Position numbers and translations under genes: made by a program. DNA of 53,398 bases from CAUYUA01 sp963575675 (GTDB lineage Bacteria > Pseudomonadota > Alphaproteobacteria > Azospirillales > Azospirillaceae). Positions 34,394-42,895 of this stretch are shown here, piece after piece. Position 1 is the first letter of the stretch. Each line of letters starts with the position of its first letter. The notes below the pieces were generated by a model. That model saw nothing but the letters and a program-made list of their open reading frames with translations. It was not told the DNA's origin and ran no database searches. The DNA lies in assembly GCA_963575675.1 (NCBI GenBank), contig CAUYUA010000133.1, forward strand, positions 1-53,398, given 5' to 3'.

Positions 34394-34962
34394 AGCTGTG
34401 GCGATGGTTGAACCAACGTCTACAAAATCTGCTGCAATGGGTTGAAAACCGTTGGGGACATCCGGCGCTGTTGGCTCTCGTTGCAGCCGCTGTGATCATT
34501 GCACCTTTGTTCTTCATCACTCTTGGTAAAGCGGTCATCGGCAACGCTCGCGACGTTCCCATGAGAATCGTTGACGGAGACTATTTCGGCGCTTTGCCGC
34601 GCCCTGTTTCGCCTTGGCTGATCGACCCTCTGTTGCGAATGTTTCAAAAACAAGACAAGTTCCGGCTTATGACGATTCGGCGCATTCCGCCGATTCAAGC
34701 CGGAGGCGGCATGCCTCATCCTTATGTCGGAGTCTGCACGAATTGCCATCTCTATGTCGGCGGTCCAGGCCCCGGATCGCAGCATAAGACGCCGGTCGGA
34801 GCCATTTTAGAGCAACTGTCGCGCTTACATAAACTCGGCCCACCGATCTGGCCAGATGCTGAAATGCCTCATCCATCGGCGGGACGATGCATTAAGTGCC
34901 ATGACATCGTGGTTAAAGTCCCTGTCGATCCTAAATCCAGCGGCTTCATTTGGCAGTATTAA
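34390..34962 (+). CDS. mamT: Magnetochrome protein MamT
   Basis: 190 residues from GTG 34390, overlapping the mamS stop. One helix (about 25-44, ALLALVAAAVIIAPLFFIT) and two CxxCH haem sites, CTNCH (116-120) and CIKCH (167-171), each after MPHPxxGxC. MamT passes or accepts electrons during crystal maturation, probably with MamP and MamE. A longer frame from TTG 34363 has no better ribosome site. Confidence 0.92.
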   Translation: MKLWRWLNQRLQNLLQWVENRWGHPALLALVAAAVIIAPLFFITLGKAVIGNARDVPMRIVDGDYFGALPRPVSPWLIDPLLRMFQKQDKFRLMTIRRIPPIQAGGGMPHPYVGVCTNCHLYVGGPGPGSQHKTPVGAILEQLSRLHKLGPPIWPDAEMPHPSAGRCIKCHDIVVKVPVDPKSSGFIWQY

Positions 34963-34978
34963 TGAGACGTATATGGAA

Positions 34979-35023
34979 TAAATCAATGGGTCTAGAAGCG
35001 CAGCCCCTCTGGTCCCGTTGATT
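34979..35023. repeat. Short GGG-TC palindrome after mamT
   Basis: AAATCAATGGGTC and its near inverse GGTCCCGTTGATTT enclose a GAAGCGCAGCCCC core shared with the 12.2 kb copy. It may end transcription between mamT and the third CDF gene. Confidence 0.5.
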
Positions 35024-35084
35024 TCCATTTACTCCTCTTCTGATTACTCTTATGAGTATTCATTAATATCTAAGGATAGAATAA

Positions 35085-35954
35085 ATGATTTCCCCTCACT
35101 GCAAAAAATGTCGCGATCAAGCCGCGTGGACCGATCTATTCACAGCTCTAGCCCTAAGCATTTTTAAAAATCTCATGGGTTTTATAACGGGAAGCATGGC
35201 GTTGCATGCTCACGCTCTGCATTCATTAGCGGATTTCTTAACCAAAAGCGTTAATTTAGCAAGCATCAAACTGTCCAGTCGACCGGCTTCCGCATTATTT
35301 CCTTATGGTTACGGAAAAATACAATTCCTATCGGCAAATTTTATCGGCGTTAGTTTGATCATCGGCTCGCTTGTGTTTTTGTGGGAAAACATTAGTCATC
35401 TCGATAGTGGACATATTTCAGCGCCATTGCCGATCGCTCTGTTCGGAGCCTTGATTTCAGCGGTCATCGCCGAGTTGATGCATCGTTATTTGACATGCGT
35501 CGCCGATCATAATAATAGTCCCGCCATTCGCGCCGCCGCCGCTGATAATCGAGGAGACGCTTTGTCTTCTTTAGCCGTTATGGCAGGAGTTTTATTGTCT
35601 TTGATGGGATGGAGAATAGCAGATCATTTGTCGGCGATTTTAGTTGGACTTTTAGTATTGCGCGTCGGCGTGCGCGTAGCTTGGGACAGCATACACGGCC
35701 TTATGGATGGAGCGATCTCTTCTGAGGTTCTTGATCAAATTCGTCAAATTGCAAATGATCATGAGCATGTCCTCGCCGTTGACGACGTGCGCGGCAGAAG
35801 AATGGGGGAAGTCTGGGAAATCAACTTGCGTTTAAAAGTGCCTGCTGAAACGACCACCAAAGAAAGTGATTTTATTTCAGAGCAATTATGTCGCCGCGTT
35901 CTGAAGTCTCTTCGTCACTCTACGGTCTTACATATAATCTTCATCCCCCAATAA
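35085..35954 (+). CDS. mamV: Third magnetosome CDF transporter, mamV position
   Basis: 289-residue cation diffusion facilitator. H46 and D50 (HALHSLAD) and D154 and D158 (ADNRGDAL) match the MamB set in the same numbering. FPYGYGKIQFLSANFIG is the CDF loop and CKKCRD is the N-terminal CxxC. The first aspartate before the site (D43 in MamB) is His here. It is closer to MamB than to MamM by these residues. AMB-1 has a third CDF gene, mamV, at the end of mamAB after mamT/U, so the symbol is assigned by position. It is 120 bases from mamT and lower in GC than mamB, so it may be separately transcribed. Confidence 0.75.
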   Translation: MISPHCKKCRDQAAWTDLFTALALSIFKNLMGFITGSMALHAHALHSLADFLTKSVNLASIKLSSRPASALFPYGYGKIQFLSANFIGVSLIIGSLVFLWENISHLDSGHISAPLPIALFGALISAVIAELMHRYLTCVADHNNSPAIRAAAADNRGDALSSLAVMAGVLLSLMGWRIADHLSAILVGLLVLRVGVRVAWDSIHGLMDGAISSEVLDQIRQIANDHEHVLAVDDVRGRRMGEVWEINLRLKVPAETTTKESDFISEQLCRRVLKSLRHSTVLHIIFIPQ

Positions 35955-36146
35955 ATATAATTACATAAACCGAGGGTTTTCGGTTTGCAGAACGAGCATT
36001 TCGGCTATGGTCTGGTTTTTTTTTCAGAAGGCTTAATTTTTTCCAATATCCATTTCGATTTCTAAGAATGGACGATGCCCAAGAGGCGCAACGAAAAAGC
36101 AAAAAACTCTCGTCGTTGCTGTTGCTTTGCATGGAAACTGTGAAAA

Positions 36147-37151
36147 TCAGCGTTTGGAGTAATCATCCGGTTGATACAGCGTCACAGAACTTCCTCCATA
36201 ATCAATGTTGAATTCCACTTCAATAAGGGAGCTAAGGCGTTGTCGAACTGCATTTTGTTTTTCAGGATCGACAAAAAACAAAATGAATCCTCCTCCGCCA
36301 GCCCCCAATATTTTTCCTCCAATGGCTCCGGCTTCACATCCGGCTTTATAGATATCGTCAATCGCTTTTGTAGAAACTTCCGCAGCAAGGTTGCGCTTTA
36401 ACAGCCATCCTTCATGGAGCAGACGCCCAATATCGCGAATGTCCGAGGAAGGCGTCGTCAGAATTTTCTGAGCCTGATCAACCATCAATCGAATTGACTG
36501 AAGCTCCTGAGTTTTTTTGTCGATATTGGCTATTTTATGCTTGGCGATCTCCGACGCATGGCGAGAAAATCCTGTGAAAAACAACATTAAATGACTCACC
36601 AAATCTCGGGCGCGGGATTTGGTGACGATTAAAGGAGACACCGAAAAAGAGCCGTCTCTTTGGAAATCAATGCGGTTCAATCCACCATAAGCAGCCCATA
36701 CTTGGTCTTGAGAACCAACATTTTCAGCAATGACGTTCTGTTCTATTCGAATCGCTTCTTCGGCCAAAAATTGCTTCGTGGTCATATTTCCACGCAACGC
36801 ATAAATAGCGTTCAATAAACCGACCGTGAACGATGAACTAGAGCCGAGTCCGGATCGCGCCGGCAAGTCGCCGTCGTGATGCACTTCAAGACCTTGGTCG
36901 ACGTTCGTTTCCTGGAAAACGGCGCGCACCGCCGGATGCTCTATTTCGGAAATTTCCCGCACAGTCTCGATGCGTGAATAAACAATGCGATGATTGTGTT
37001 CGAAAAACGGCGGCAAGTAACGAATATTGATATAGCAATATTTATCGATAGCCATTCCAAGAACCGCTCCGCCGTGTTCAAGGAACCATTTTGGATAATC
37101 CGTTCCGCCTCCGAACAATGAAATGCGATAGGGTGTGCGCGTAATGATCAT
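36147..37151 (-). CDS. GHMP-family sugar kinase (heptose-phosphate-kinase type)
   Basis: About 334 residues. RTPYRISLFGGGTDYPKWF at the N-terminus, the ATP loop LPARSGLGSSSSFTVGLLNA and the C-terminal GGKILGAGGGGFILFFV are GHMP-kinase motifs 1-3. The RISLFGGGTDYP pattern is that of D-glycero-D-manno-heptose-7-phosphate kinase (HddA) and related anomeric sugar kinases, so it likely makes a sugar-1-phosphate for a nucleotide sugar. The ATG at 37151 gives the family start; a frame to 37241 overlaps the radical SAM gene by 20 bases and adds 30 residues. It is the last gene of the - strand polysaccharide block. Confidence 0.82.
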   Translation of the reverse strand: MIITRTPYRISLFGGGTDYPKWFLEHGGAVLGMAIDKYCYINIRYLPPFFEHNHRIVYSRIETVREISEIEHPAVRAVFQETNVDQGLEVHHDGDLPARSGLGSSSSFTVGLLNAIYALRGNMTTKQFLAEEAIRIEQNVIAENVGSQDQVWAAYGGLNRIDFQRDGSFSVSPLIVTKSRARDLVSHLMLFFTGFSRHASEIAKHKIANIDKKTQELQSIRLMVDQAQKILTTPSSDIRDIGRLLHEGWLLKRNLAAEVSTKAIDDIYKAGCEAGAIGGKILGAGGGGFILFFVDPEKQNAVRQRLSSLIEVEFNIDYGGSSVTLYQPDDYSKR

Positions 37152-37221
37152 TGGAAAATACTCTTTCTTTGTTTTGAAGAAAACTTTGATGCTCTCAATA
37201 ACCCTAGCGTTTTCGTCGATA

Positions 37222-38775
37222 TTAATCTCCGGCGTTGTCAAGCTCTTCGACGATCTTGCGACGCAATCGCGTTTTAGCCATTTCTTCGATGTGCTGTCGC
37301 GTGCTCCAACCGAAACGCTGCGTCACCATGTCCAGATAACGACGGTTTTGGAAATACTCGTGAAATGCGTTGTCCCTAAACCTCAAAACTTCGGCGGCTT
37401 TAAGTTTCTCGGTGGGCAACGGTTGGCAATCGTAGCTGTGCTGAGAGAATCCAGACCATGTTTCCGGAAGAGGCCATCCTTTTTCGACAGACATTGTATA
37501 TAATGCAGAACCAGGATAGGCCATGGCGGAATAAAAATTGATGAATTCGCAATTTAGTTCTTTGGAAAGGTTTAATGTCTCCTTCATGGTTTCTTCGTCG
37601 TCATCAGGCAAGCCAAAGATGAAGTTTCCAATAACCGAGATTCCTGATTTTTGGATTTCGCGAACGATCGTGACGATGTCTTCATACTTTAGCGCTTTTT
37701 TAGATCCGTCTCGAACATGTTTGCTGCCTGATTCGATGCCGAGAGCCAACCATTGAATTCCGGCTTTGCGTAGTTTCTCCAACATATGCGGTTTGACGGT
37801 GTCAACCCGCGCATACGCCCAAAAATTTAAATCCTGATATCCGCCTTCGATCAGCAGATCACAAATGGTAAGAACGTGCCGTTCATTTAGAACAAACATT
37901 TCGTCGATGATTTTGAAGGTTCTTACACCATATTTATGGTATAAATGATCGATTTCCGAAACCACGGACTTTGGATGACGCATGCGATAACGATTGACGT
38001 CGAAGGGCGCATTGATGCAGCAGAACGCACATTTATATGGACATCCTAACGAGGTGTAGATCGATGCATATGGTTGGCGCGCGTTGAGATCACGAAAACA
38101 CTGCCAATTATGGGCGCGATATCGGTTCATCGGCAGAATGTCCCAAACATTGCCGTGAAGGTCTCGATCGAGGTCTTGTATAAGCTGCGCCGCAGAATTA
38201 ACTTTGATCTGGTTGTTTTTCCACCAAACCAAACCTTCGACCGCATCAAAAGGTGAAGGAGCTTGTTCGTCTTTCCGAGCGTTCTCTTCGGATTCAGAGA
38301 GCGGCGTCGATGTTTCGACTTGTTTTAGAGCCTCCATCAACTGAACGACGGTGATCGGGCCTTCGCCCTTGCAAACGAAATCCGCCGCTTCTTCGCGCAA
38401 TGTGCGTTCCGGCAACGCGGAGACATGTCCTCCAAGGAGGATAATTTTTTGATCGGGAGACAAAGTTTTTATGGCGCGACAGGCTTCTCCGGCTCCAACC
38501 ATTTGTTGTGTGGACGCAGAAGGTTGGTGACCGAACACCACCATCGCGACAAGACGAGGATTTAGTGTGCGGATACGCTGTGCAATTGTGGTGGGATTAC
38601 AATTTTCCGCTTCAGAATCAATGATGGCGATGGAGTAACCACGATCACGCGCATAGCCTCCGATCAAACGACACCACAAGGGTGGTTCTATGGCGGTCAA
38701 ATCATTGCCGAGATCCTGGTAGATGCGCTCGCGACCACCTGGATTGACAAGAACGAGATCGAGTTCCGTTTGCAT
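37222..38775 (-). CDS. B12-binding domain radical SAM protein
   Basis: About 517 residues. The N-terminal part (LVLVNPGGRE, IIDSEAENCNP, IILLGGHVSALPE) is a cobalamin-binding-like Rossmann domain. The radical SAM centre is TSLGCPYKCAFCCIN (CxxxCxxC binding a 4Fe-4S cluster), with the usual LALGIESGSKHVRDGSKK and GNFIFGLPDDDEETMKETL blocks. Such enzymes methylate or rearrange unactivated carbons. In a sugar cluster it may modify a sugar or a lipid carrier; the exact substrate cannot be read. The ATG at 38775 is chosen, with a TTG at 38799 as an alternative. Confidence 0.82.
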   Translation of the reverse strand: MQTELDLVLVNPGGRERIYQDLGNDLTAIEPPLWCRLIGGYARDRGYSIAIIDSEAENCNPTTIAQRIRTLNPRLVAMVVFGHQPSASTQQMVGAGEACRAIKTLSPDQKIILLGGHVSALPERTLREEAADFVCKGEGPITVVQLMEALKQVETSTPLSESEENARKDEQAPSPFDAVEGLVWWKNNQIKVNSAAQLIQDLDRDLHGNVWDILPMNRYRAHNWQCFRDLNARQPYASIYTSLGCPYKCAFCCINAPFDVNRYRMRHPKSVVSEIDHLYHKYGVRTFKIIDEMFVLNERHVLTICDLLIEGGYQDLNFWAYARVDTVKPHMLEKLRKAGIQWLALGIESGSKHVRDGSKKALKYEDIVTIVREIQKSGISVIGNFIFGLPDDDEETMKETLNLSKELNCEFINFYSAMAYPGSALYTMSVEKGWPLPETWSGFSQHSYDCQPLPTEKLKAAEVLRFRDNAFHEYFQNRRYLDMVTQRFGWSTRQHIEEMAKTRLRRKIVEELDNAGD

Positions 38776-38842
38776 ATCAAAGCTTTCGTTTTCTTCCAAG
38801 TCAATTTATGTCGATGCGCCGACGTCATGAATGAAAACGCGG

Positions 38843-39199
38843 TCAGCGAAGCCGCACGTCGTTTCCTTCCAAAAACCATGCGTAAGTTCGCGCCAACCCT
38901 TCCGCCGAACCAACGCTTGGGCGCCATCCCATGTTCAGCAGGCGTGACGCATCCAATGCTTTACGCGGCATGCCATCAGGTTCGAAGACGTCGCATAGTA
39001 ATTTTCCCTCCCAATTGCAGATTTCGGCGATCATCTCCACTAAGTCGAAAGATCGACCGTTTCACGATCAACCGTCAACACCTCACAATCAATGCAAGCG
39101 AGACGGCGCGTAAGCGCCGCGCCGACCATGCCGCGATGTCCTGCCACGAACAACACGTTTTCCGGCCAGAGAAAAGAGCTGTTCGTTTAAGTTGTTCAT
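38843..39199 (-). pseudogene. GDP-fucose/colitose synthase remnant with internal deletion
   Basis: It begins MNNLNEQLFSLAGKRV, then (after a frameshift) LFVAGHRGMVGAALTRRLA and CEVLTVDRETVDLS. It jumps without the catalytic middle to MIAEICNWEGKLLCDVFEPD and GMPRKALDASRLLNMGWRPS. These are the first 60 and last 70 residues of a Fcl/ColC-type enzyme; about 190 residues, including YxxxK, are missing. It once stood beside the ColD-like gene and could have been its reductase partner. Confidence 0.75.
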
Positions 39200-39215
39200 C
39201 GTGGTTCCGCTTTTC

Positions 39216-40154
39216 TTAAACGTTGCTGAATGTGGTGTTGCGAATCATTCTGAAGCCTTTGATCAGTTCTTGAATGCCGATGTCTAACGAATGCGCTGGT
39301 TGAAAGCCTGTGCGTTCTAATTTTTCGTTGGAAACAATATAATCTCGCTTGTCTGGGTCTTCTCCGATCGGGGCCTCCAAATAGACGAAGCTCGGCACAT
39401 GCTTTTTGATGCAGGCGCACAGCTCGATTTTGGAGATATTAGCGTCCGACAATCCGACGTTGTAGGGTTCTCCCTTCATTGTCTCGAAATTGGCGACGCC
39501 GTGCATGAACGCTCGCGCAACATCGCGAATATGGATGTAGTTGCGTTTGAAATGGCCTTCGAACAATACGACGAATTGGTCATTGACAGCGCGATAGACG
39601 AAATCGTTCACCAACAAGTCGATGCGCATACGCGGAGACATGCCGAACACAGTCGCCAAACGGAAAGAAATAGCGTTTCCGTGCTCCAGAACCATTCTTT
39701 CAGCTTCAACTTTGTCGACGCCATAGCGAGAGATTGGACGAAGCGGAGTTTCTTCGGTGCAGAACTTCCCTGATTCTCCGACTCCGTATCCGGAATTCGT
39801 AACCGGCATCAGCACTCTTTGTTCTTTGCTCATCATTTTGAGCATCAACGCAATGGCGTCTTTGTTGGTGGAGGTTGCTCCGATTTGGTCTTTGTTGCAC
39901 AACGGAGCGCCGACCAACGCCGCCAAAGGAATCACGGTGTCGGCTTTGGCTAATAATGGCCGAATAGTCGATTCATTGCGGACATCGCCGTTGACGACAT
40001 CAAAATTCGGATCAGCGCAGCACAACGCCAAGCTGTTCTGCTTCCACATAAAGTTGTCGATAACGGTGACTTTATGACCATCCGCCAAAAAAGCGGGAAC
40101 CAAAATTGACCCGAGGTATCCGGCGCCGCCGGTGACAAGAATATGATGGTTCAT
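39216..40154 (-). CDS. NAD-dependent sugar epimerase/dehydratase (extended SDR)
   Basis: 312 residues. HILVTGGAGYLGSILVPAFL is the NAD(P)-binding loop; VTNSGYGVGESG and YGVDKVEAE give the catalytic Ser/Tyr/Lys (YxxxK); RNYIHIRDVARAFMHG and YNVGLSDANISKIEL follow. The family interconverts or reduces nucleotide sugars. By position between the ColD-like gene and the dead Fcl copy it probably acts on a 4-keto-deoxy sugar, but the substrate is not evident. Confidence 0.8.
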   Translation of the reverse strand: MNHHILVTGGAGYLGSILVPAFLADGHKVTVIDNFMWKQNSLALCCADPNFDVVNGDVRNESTIRPLLAKADTVIPLAALVGAPLCNKDQIGATSTNKDAIALMLKMMSKEQRVLMPVTNSGYGVGESGKFCTEETPLRPISRYGVDKVEAERMVLEHGNAISFRLATVFGMSPRMRIDLLVNDFVYRAVNDQFVVLFEGHFKRNYIHIRDVARAFMHGVANFETMKGEPYNVGLSDANISKIELCACIKKHVPSFVYLEAPIGEDPDKRDYIVSNEKLERTGFQPAHSLDIGIQELIKGFRMIRNTTFSNV

Positions 40155-40206
40155 GGTTTTATTTCCAAAAACAGTCAGAGCGTTGGCCGCAGGTTAAAGC
40201 TTGTCC

Positions 40207-40281
40207 GGAGAAAATATCAATGTTTCCAGAGGACACGATGGATGATTGCCGGAGCCGCCGAAAACATTGATATTTTCTTCG
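40207..40281. terminator. Hairpin between the ColD-like and SDR genes
   Basis: GGAGAAAATATCAATGTTTC and GAAAACATTGATATTTTCTT form a 17-18 bp stem around a loop of about 34 bases, within the 136-base gap. It could reduce read-through or stabilise an mRNA end. Confidence 0.45.
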
Positions 40282-40290
40282 AACAGGCTT

Positions 40291-41460
40291 TTAGAGACAG
40301 GTCTTGTCGAGAATGTCGTAGAGCGTTTTTATTTGAAGAGATAGGTCATAAGGATGATTTCCGACAAAAAATCCTGAATCATGGGCGATGTCGGCGTTTT
40401 TGATTTCTCCGACCGTGTCGTAATCGTAATATTTGATGCAGTCATGGCGTAGAAAATTTCCGCCGGTGATGATGCGATATCCGATGTCGGCGTCTTTCAG
40501 CGCCTTCAGCACTCTTGTCCGGTCCAGAGCGTAAGCCGGATTCAGAATGATCGGAAAGCAAAAGCATGAGCTTTTGCCGTTTTCGCGTTGAATGATAAAA
40601 CGATCGTCTTTTCCGAATAAATCCGTGAACAGAGCTAGATTTTTACGGCGTTGCGCGGTGAAACTCGGTAGTTTTTTAAGTTGTTCAATTCCGATGGCGC
40701 CGCTCATTTCGAGCGGTCGCAGGTTGTAGCCTGGAATAATAAATCTGTATGCTTCGAAAAAATCATCACTCCGCCGTTCGAACAGCGGACTATCTTCCGG
40801 CAAATCGCGCGTCCAACCATGAGCGCGAACGGCGCGTAGTAAATGGTTCAGTTCTTCATTGTCGGTTGCGACCATGCCGCCTTCCATGGTCGAAATGTGA
40901 TGTGAAAAGAAGAAACTAAACGTGTTGAGATGGCCGAATGTTCCGGTCTTTTTTCCGTTCAATTCGGCGTCCATGGATTCGCAATTATCTTCCAGCAGGT
41001 AAAGCCCGTGACGATCGGCGAAGGCTCGCATCACATCCAACGCGGCCGGATTCCCCAAGATCGACACGGCGACGATCATGCGGGTTTTCGGCGTCAGAGC
41101 TTGTTCCAGCTTGGAGACGTCAATGTTGAGCGTATTCAGCTCGACATCGATGAAACGCAGCTTTAGGCCGTATTGCTGAAGGGGATGATAAGTTGTGCTC
41201 CAAGAAATGGCCGGAACAATCACTTCATCGCCGCGTTGAAGAGGGCGATCTTTTTTGTAGAAAAGAGCAGCCACGGCGGCCAAATTGGCGGATGATCCGG
41301 AATTGACCATGACTGCGAATTTTGTTCCGAAATATTCGCAGAAGCGTTTTTCCATCTCCTTCACGTTTTCGCCCATCGTGAAGCGATCGGACATGACGAC
41401 GCGTTGAATAGCGTCGATTTCTTCCTGGCCCCATGTGCTTGCAGCCAACTCATAGAACAT
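40291..41460 (-). CDS. GDP-4-keto-6-deoxy-D-mannose 3-dehydratase, ColD-like
   Basis: 389-residue fold-type I PLP protein of the DegT/DnrJ/EryC1 family. The lysine that binds PLP in aminotransferases is replaced: FSFFFSHHISTMEGGMV has H187-H188, and E. coli ColD uses His188 as the base. The length also fits ColD (388). LEDNCESMDAEL gives the PLP-binding Asp. ColD removes the 3-hydroxyl of GDP-4-keto-6-deoxymannose (made by Gmd) to a 3,6-dideoxy sugar. The iron-sulfur cysteines expected in the CDP-glucose enzyme RfbH are not evident. It leads the SDR and radical SAM genes. Confidence 0.8.
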   Translation of the reverse strand: MFYELAASTWGQEEIDAIQRVVMSDRFTMGENVKEMEKRFCEYFGTKFAVMVNSGSSANLAAVAALFYKKDRPLQRGDEVIVPAISWSTTYHPLQQYGLKLRFIDVELNTLNIDVSKLEQALTPKTRMIVAVSILGNPAALDVMRAFADRHGLYLLEDNCESMDAELNGKKTGTFGHLNTFSFFFSHHISTMEGGMVATDNEELNHLLRAVRAHGWTRDLPEDSPLFERRSDDFFEAYRFIIPGYNLRPLEMSGAIGIEQLKKLPSFTAQRRKNLALFTDLFGKDDRFIIQRENGKSSCFCFPIILNPAYALDRTRVLKALKDADIGYRIITGGNFLRHDCIKYYDYDTVGEIKNADIAHDSGFFVGNHPYDLSLQIKTLYDILDKTCL

Positions 41461-41557
41461 GTGAAGCGTCCATTTCTTTGTTTTATAGCGCCGTAGGGTT
41501 GGAGTTCACGTCAAGAGACGCTTTAAAGTTTATCTGAATTTTATATCCTTAAAAGGT

Positions 41558-41746
41558 TTAAAAGGGTCCAGGGACTATGTTCCTGGTCGCTCGGGATTAT
41601 AAGGGGGGAGCGAAAGCCCCCCTTATTGCCGTAAGGCAAAACTCGGACAAGCTGCGAGATGTTCGCCCGTTGGGCGAATAAGGAGGGCTTTCGCTCCCCC
41701 CTTATGATCCCGAGCGACCAGGAACACAGTCCCTGGACCCTTTTAA
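41558..41746. repeat. 190-bp near-perfect palindrome (largest clean copy)
   Basis: Arms of about 70 bases run from TTAAAAGGGTCCAGGGACTA to its inverse, with an inner GGGGGGAGCGAAAGCCCCCC block. It sits between the E1 beta stop and the ColD-like start and can form a long hairpin. Confidence 0.85.
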
Positions 41747-41815
41747 TTTTTATTTAGAATTTATTTGTGATCATTAAGGGTTATAACGCGATTTTTCGCT
41801 CGTTGGAATAAATTT

Positions 41816-42895
41816 TTAGAACGGTCCTCTAAACTGCATTTGATAGGCAAGCTTGGCGCGCTCCGGATCCGGAGTCCATGAAACGGCGTTTTCACCTTTC
41901 ACCATGGCGTATATCTCTTGAGCAATCGAAGATGGACTTGGATAGAAATCCTTCTCCAACCATGGCGAAGTTGGACACGTCGTCGGCGCAAACCCAATGC
42001 GTTTGGCTTGAATGTTCGATCCCGGACCGGCGGCTTCCATTACTCTGGCAAGAATTTCCGCGCTGGCGCCGCAATTGGTCCATGCATTGTCGATCACCAA
42101 TAAACGCCGAGTTCGCAGCGCCGAAGCCAAAATTGTTTCTGCGTCCAAAGGCGAAAGAGAAATCGGATCTATAACTTCGCAATAAACGCCGACTTCAGCC
42201 AATAACTCCTGAGCGCGTAGGCTTTCGACCACCATATTGGAAATGCCGACCACCGTAATATCATCTCCTTTGGCGCAGACGCGAGCCCGCCCAAACTCAA
42301 CAACATACGATTCTTCCGGAACATAGGCCTCCGTGAAGTACAACAAACGGTGCTCGACGAAAATCACCGGGTTGTCATCGCGAATGGCGGCGATCATACA
42401 GCCCTTGGCGTCATAGGCGTTGGACGGCGTCACCACCTTCAATCCAGGAACATGCATAAACATAGAGTAGAGCGCTTGAGAGTGTTGCGCTCCTTGTCCC
42501 CACGATTTGCCGATCATTGAGCGCACGACCAAGGGCGCCTTCACTTTTCCGCCGTACATATAATGAGCTTTGGCGGCAATGTTCACGAGCTGGTTCATCG
42601 CCAGCATCATAAAATCATTGCGGATATGAACGTGAATCGGACGCATTCCGGTCATTGCGGCGCCGATGGCGACGCCGGTCATTGCGTCTTCAGACAAAGG
42701 CGTTGTGAAAACGCGCGACGATCCGAATTTTTTCAGCAAACCATGCGTGGAGCCTTGGATCTCTTTATGATCGTCCACGTCGAGGCCGAACACAAACACA
42801 TCCGGGTCTCTTTCCATTTCTTGTTCGACGCCTTCACGCAAGGCGTCGACATATCGCAAAACGCGCTGCGCGTTAGTGGGCGTAAACATGAGCAT
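41816..42895 (-). CDS. TPP-dependent 2-oxoacid dehydrogenase E1, beta subunit
   Basis: About 359 residues. RYVDALREGVEQEMERDPDV, MTGVAIGAAMTGMRPIHVHI, KAPLVVRSMIGKSWGQGAQH and a C-terminal transketolase domain (LLVIDNAWTNCGASAEI) are those of the PDH/acetoin-dehydrogenase E1 beta family. It pairs with the alpha subunit upstream, which it overlaps by 23 bases when ATG 42895 is used. No E2 or E3 gene is in the block, so it is unlikely to serve a normal oxidative complex; it could transfer a two-carbon unit to a sugar. Confidence 0.85.
   Translation of the reverse strand: MLMFTPTNAQRVLRYVDALREGVEQEMERDPDVFVFGLDVDDHKEIQGSTHGLLKKFGSSRVFTTPLSEDAMTGVAIGAAMTGMRPIHVHIRNDFMMLAMNQLVNIAAKAHYMYGGKVKAPLVVRSMIGKSWGQGAQHSQALYSMFMHVPGLKVVTPSNAYDAKGCMIAAIRDDNPVIFVEHRLLYFTEAYVPEESYVVEFGRARVCAKGDDITVVGISNMVVESLRAQELLAEVGVYCEVIDPISLSPLDAETILASALRTRRLLVIDNAWTNCGASAEILARVMEAAGPGSNIQAKRIGFAPTTCPTSPWLEKDFYPSPSSIAQEIYAMVKGENAVSWTPDPERAKLAYQMQFRGPF

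Noticed and set aside
40291..41460. Perosamine-type aminotransferase
   Set aside because: The PLP lysine is replaced by His, which fits the 3-dehydratase ColD instead.
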